Origin: Actinomycetes bacterium
GTDB taxonomy: Bacteria; Actinomycetota; Actinomycetes; Actinomycetales; Microbacteriaceae
Direction: 5' to 3'
Length of the DNA: 8,184 bases
Assembly: GCA_023421635.1 (NCBI GenBank)
Contig: JAEZSU010000134.1
Location: 1 to 8,184 of the forward strand
Both the position numbers and the translations under genes were made by a program. Position 1 is the stretch's first letter, and each line of letters begins with the position of its first letter. The notes under the pieces were generated by a model. The model did not search any database, had not been told where the DNA came from, and saw only the letters and a program-made list of their open reading frames with translations. Below are positions 6,615 to 8,184 of the stretch, piece by piece.

Positions 6615-7326
6615 CCGGACCGTCCCACACGGTGGGCAGGGGCGCGGCATCGGGCGCGACGACCCGGACGATCTCGTCCAGCACCCGTCGGGTCTGGTGC
6701 TCCCCCACCCAGAGGTGCTTGCCGCCCTCGACCGGGATGAGCGTCGCCTCGGGCACCGACGCGAACCGTTCGGCCGCCTCGGCCGGACGCAGGTAGTCGT
6801 CGAACTCCGGGATGAGGACCACCAGCCGCCGCGGATCCCCCGCCCATGCGGCGACCTCGGCGGCGGTGGCCCGGTGGAGCGGGGGCGAGAGCAGCACGGC
6901 GCCCTCGACATCGTGCTCCCTACCGTACTTCAGCGCCAGCTCGGTGCCGAACGACCATCCGAGCAGCCAGGGATGCGGCAGCCCGCGCTCCCGGACGAAC
7001 GCCATCGCCGCGGCAACGTCGGCGCGCTCCCCCGCCCCGCCGTCGAAGGCGCCCTCGCTCGTGCCACGCGGGCTGGACGTACCGCGCGTGTTGAACCGCA
7101 GGACGGCGACCCCAGCCAGGGCGGGCAGGCGAGCCGCGGCCTTGCGCAGGATGTGCGAGTCCATGAACCCGCCGTGCGTGGGCAGCGGATGCAGGGTCAC
7201 GAGCGTCGCGACCGGCTCACGGTCCTCCGGGACAGCGAGCTCGCCGACGAGGGTGAGCCCGTCCGCGGTGTGCAGTTCGATGTCCTCCCGGTGGGCGGGC
7301 AGGACCGTCGCGCCGCGGATCTCCAT
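6589..7326 (-). CDS. Alpha/beta hydrolase (COG2945-like)
   Basis: A 245-residue soluble alpha/beta-hydrolase-fold enzyme without signal peptide. Visible motifs: the oxyanion-side TLHPLPTHGGFMDSH (H46-P47), the LRFNTRG strand-turn, nucleophile elbow GWSFG (S125), the probable acid D176 or D177 in IPEFDDYLRP, and H204 in GGKHLWVG. The HPxPxxGGxMxxx plus LRFNxRG pattern is that of the small alpha/beta hydrolases of the COG2945 group. The substrate is unknown; esterase-type activity is inference from family. The ATG at 7326 begins the base after the TGA of the upstream zinc-protein gene. GGAAGG (7335-7340) is eight bases upstream, inside that gene. It is the last gene of a three-gene minus-strand unit. 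Its final codons overlap the convergent transporter gene. Confidence 0.88.
   Translation of the reverse strand: MEIRGATVLPAHREDIELHTADGLTLVGELAVPEDREPVATLVTLHPLPTHGGFMDSHILRKAAARLPALAGVAVLRFNTRGTSSPRGTSEGAFDGGAGERADVAAAMAFVRERGLPHPWLLGWSFGTELALKYGREHDVEGAVLLSPPLHRATAAEVAAWAGDPRRLVVLIPEFDDYLRPAEAAERFASVPEATLIPVEGGKHLWVGEHQTRRVLDEIVRVVAPDAAPLPTVWDGPVSARSDAE
6619..6636. terminator. Weak candidate terminator hairpin after the transporter gene
   Basis: Five bases past the transporter stop there are two overlapping, mutually exclusive small inverted repeats. ACCGT/ACGGT (6619-6623, 6629-6633) has a 5-base loop; CCCAC/GTGGG (6624-6628, 6632-6636) has a 3-base loop. Neither has a T-run, and both lie inside the hydrolase coding end. 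The position fits a transcript end, but the structures are short for GC-rich DNA. Confidence 0.2.
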
Positions 7327-7614
7327 TCAGTACACCTTCCAGCAGTGGGTATGCCAGTGCCTGCGGGCGGCGAGGTCGGCGGCGTCCCCGAGGACGCCGT
7401 CCGCCCGCCAGACCACGACATGGGCCGTGCCCGGTTCGATCGTGCCGCCGCATCCGGGGCACACGTACGATTTCTCGGCGCGAGCGCCGGACACCGGCTG
7501 CACCGTCCAGGTCGCACCGCGCCGGGTCTCGGTGCGCTTCCACCCGGCCAGGAGCCGCTCGAAGGAGTCCTGCTGCGGGCGCGGCTCAGGACGGCGACGG
7601 CGCGAACGTGCCAT
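7327..7614 (-). CDS. Small CxxC/HxHxHC putative zinc-binding protein (actinobacterial, often labelled ATP/GTP-binding protein)
   Basis: A 95-residue protein with a basic N-terminus (MARSRRRR), a short TWTVQPVSG strand, then YVCPGCGGTIEPGTAHVVVW and a C-terminal RRHWHTHCWKVY. Likely metal ligands are C52, C55, H65, H86/H88/H90 and C91, an arrangement like a treble-clef or HNH-type zinc site, though no nuclease activity can be claimed. Similar short actinobacterial proteins (CPGC...HVV.W...RRHWHTxCW) commonly carry the automatic name ATP/GTP-binding protein. I see no Walker A motif here, so that name is unsupported. The ATG at 7614 has AGGCGG (7620-7625) five bases upstream, which itself overlaps the TAG of the preceding gene. 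The stop abuts the hydrolase ATG. The gene is real by packing and motif; function is unknown, and nucleic-acid binding is a guess from the basic tail. Confidence 0.8.
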   Translation of the reverse strand: MARSRRRRPEPRPQQDSFERLLAGWKRTETRRGATWTVQPVSGARAEKSYVCPGCGGTIEPGTAHVVVWRADGVLGDAADLAARRHWHTHCWKVY

Positions 7615-7623
7615 CGGGTCCGC

Positions 7624-8184
7624 CTACCACCAGTGGTTCCGCGTCCAGAACGCGTACGCGTCGGCCCAGCTGCCGTACCGGCCGACGGCGTAACCGTTGC
7701 CCCAGCGGAGGTTGTCGACGGGGTCGTAGCCGTTCCCGGGGACCTTGCTGCACGGAAGCGCCTGGACGAGGCCGCAGGCCCCGGACGACCGGTTCGTCGC
7801 GTTCGGGTTCCAGCCGCTCTCCTTGGAGACGATGTAGTCGACGTACGCCCAGTCACTGGCGGCGATGCCGGCGGCGGCCATCCACTCGGCAGGTGCGCCG
7901 CCGCCGGTGTAGTACAGCACGGCGGCGACGGAGCCGCCGGAGGATGCCGGTGCTGCCACGACCGGAGCCGGCTTGGGAGTCTGATAGGTCTCGTAGTTGC
8001 CGCGGCCGAGATCGGTCGGGACGACGGCGTCCTCGGATACCGTGAGGGACTGCGCGTCGGTCACCATGCCGGCGTAGACGGTCGTGGCATCGTCGTCGAC
8101 AGCGGTCTCCGCCATCGCGAGCGCCGTGGGCCCGACGGTCGCAGCAGCCAACCCCAGCACCGCGAGGGTCGCGAACCCGGTCGC
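7624..8184 (-). CDS. Exported lytic transglycosylase-like protein, Apf/SLT fold (N-terminus cut by window)
   Basis: The frame stays open to the window edge, giving 186 residues. The visible N-terminus is a hydrophobic signal-peptide core (TGFATLAVLGLAAATVGPTALAMA, cleavage probably after AMA), so the true start lies a few codons beyond 8184; the in-frame GTG at 8160 would delete half the core. After a Pro/Ala linker (TPKPAPVVAAPASSGGS) comes a lysozyme-like domain: WAYVDYIVSKESGWNPNA (candidate catalytic glutamate, codon 7819-7821), SGACGLVQALPCSK, and the ending RWGNGYAVGRYGSWADAYAFWTRNHWW. This pattern matches the C-terminal domain of aggregation-promoting factor (Apf) and transglycosylase-SLT-type wall proteins. 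A peptidoglycan-cleaving or wall-binding role is inferred. Two cysteines eight residues apart could form a disulfide outside the cell. It is the first visible gene of the minus-strand unit. Confidence 0.85.
   Translation of the reverse strand, partial: ATGFATLAVLGLAAATVGPTALAMAETAVDDDATTVYAGMVTDAQSLTVSEDAVVPTDLGRGNYETYQTPKPAPVVAAPASSGGSVAAVLYYTGGGAPAEWMAAAGIAASDWAYVDYIVSKESGWNPNATNRSSGACGLVQALPCSKVPGNGYDPVDNLRWGNGYAVGRYGSWADAYAFWTRNHWW

Noticed and set aside
1..8184. Mobile element, CRISPR array, tRNA/rRNA, prophage or defence system
   Set aside because: I saw no transposase or integrase motifs, no regularly spaced repeats, no cloverleaf with CCA-type end, and no defence-family domains. Base composition and coding style look even throughout.

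Overview
The window looks like ordinary chromosome from a high-GC actinobacterium, most likely Microbacteriaceae (Microbacterium-like). The basis is strong G/C third-position bias, GTG starts, a GlgE-type alpha-glucan pathway and Apf/SLT-type wall protein. The genus is inference. It holds seven protein genes, two of them cut by the window edges, and no RNA gene, transposon, CRISPR array or phage gene that I can see.

Layout. Bases 1-2635 (+ strand) carry the end of glgE (maltose-1-phosphate maltosyltransferase) and a complete glgB (branching enzyme), joined by an ATGA overlap. Together these two enzymes build branched alpha-1,4/1,6-glucan from maltose-1-phosphate. Bases 2636-5415 (- strand) form a convergent two-gene unit. 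A large, unrecognised membrane protein with an internal lipoprotein-type signal (3562-5415) is translated first. A cytosolic thioredoxin-TPR protein of the YbbN/CnoX type (2636-3565) follows through a GTGA overlap. The stop codons of glgB and the thioredoxin-TPR gene abut with no base between them.

A 152-base divergent intergenic region (5416-5567) separates that unit from an AI-2E-family (PerM-like) membrane transporter (5568-6614, +). It holds a plausible -10 box, two Shine-Dalgarno sites and a perfect hairpin. The transporter overlaps the 3' end of a second - strand unit by 26 bases. In its order of transcription that unit is an Apf/SLT-type lytic transglycosylase-like exported protein (7624 to beyond 8184), a 95-residue CxxC/HxHxHC protein (7327-7614), and an alpha/beta hydrolase (6589-7326). 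These three genes are packed with gaps of 9 and 0 bases.

The window is mostly conventional. The part most worth a second look is the unknown membrane protein: its single cysteine sits in a lipobox in the middle of the chain, behind a possible internal GTG start, and it is translationally coupled to the thioredoxin-TPR gene. The glgE-glgB/thioredoxin arrangement also recalls the M. tuberculosis Rv1324-Rv1327c locus.
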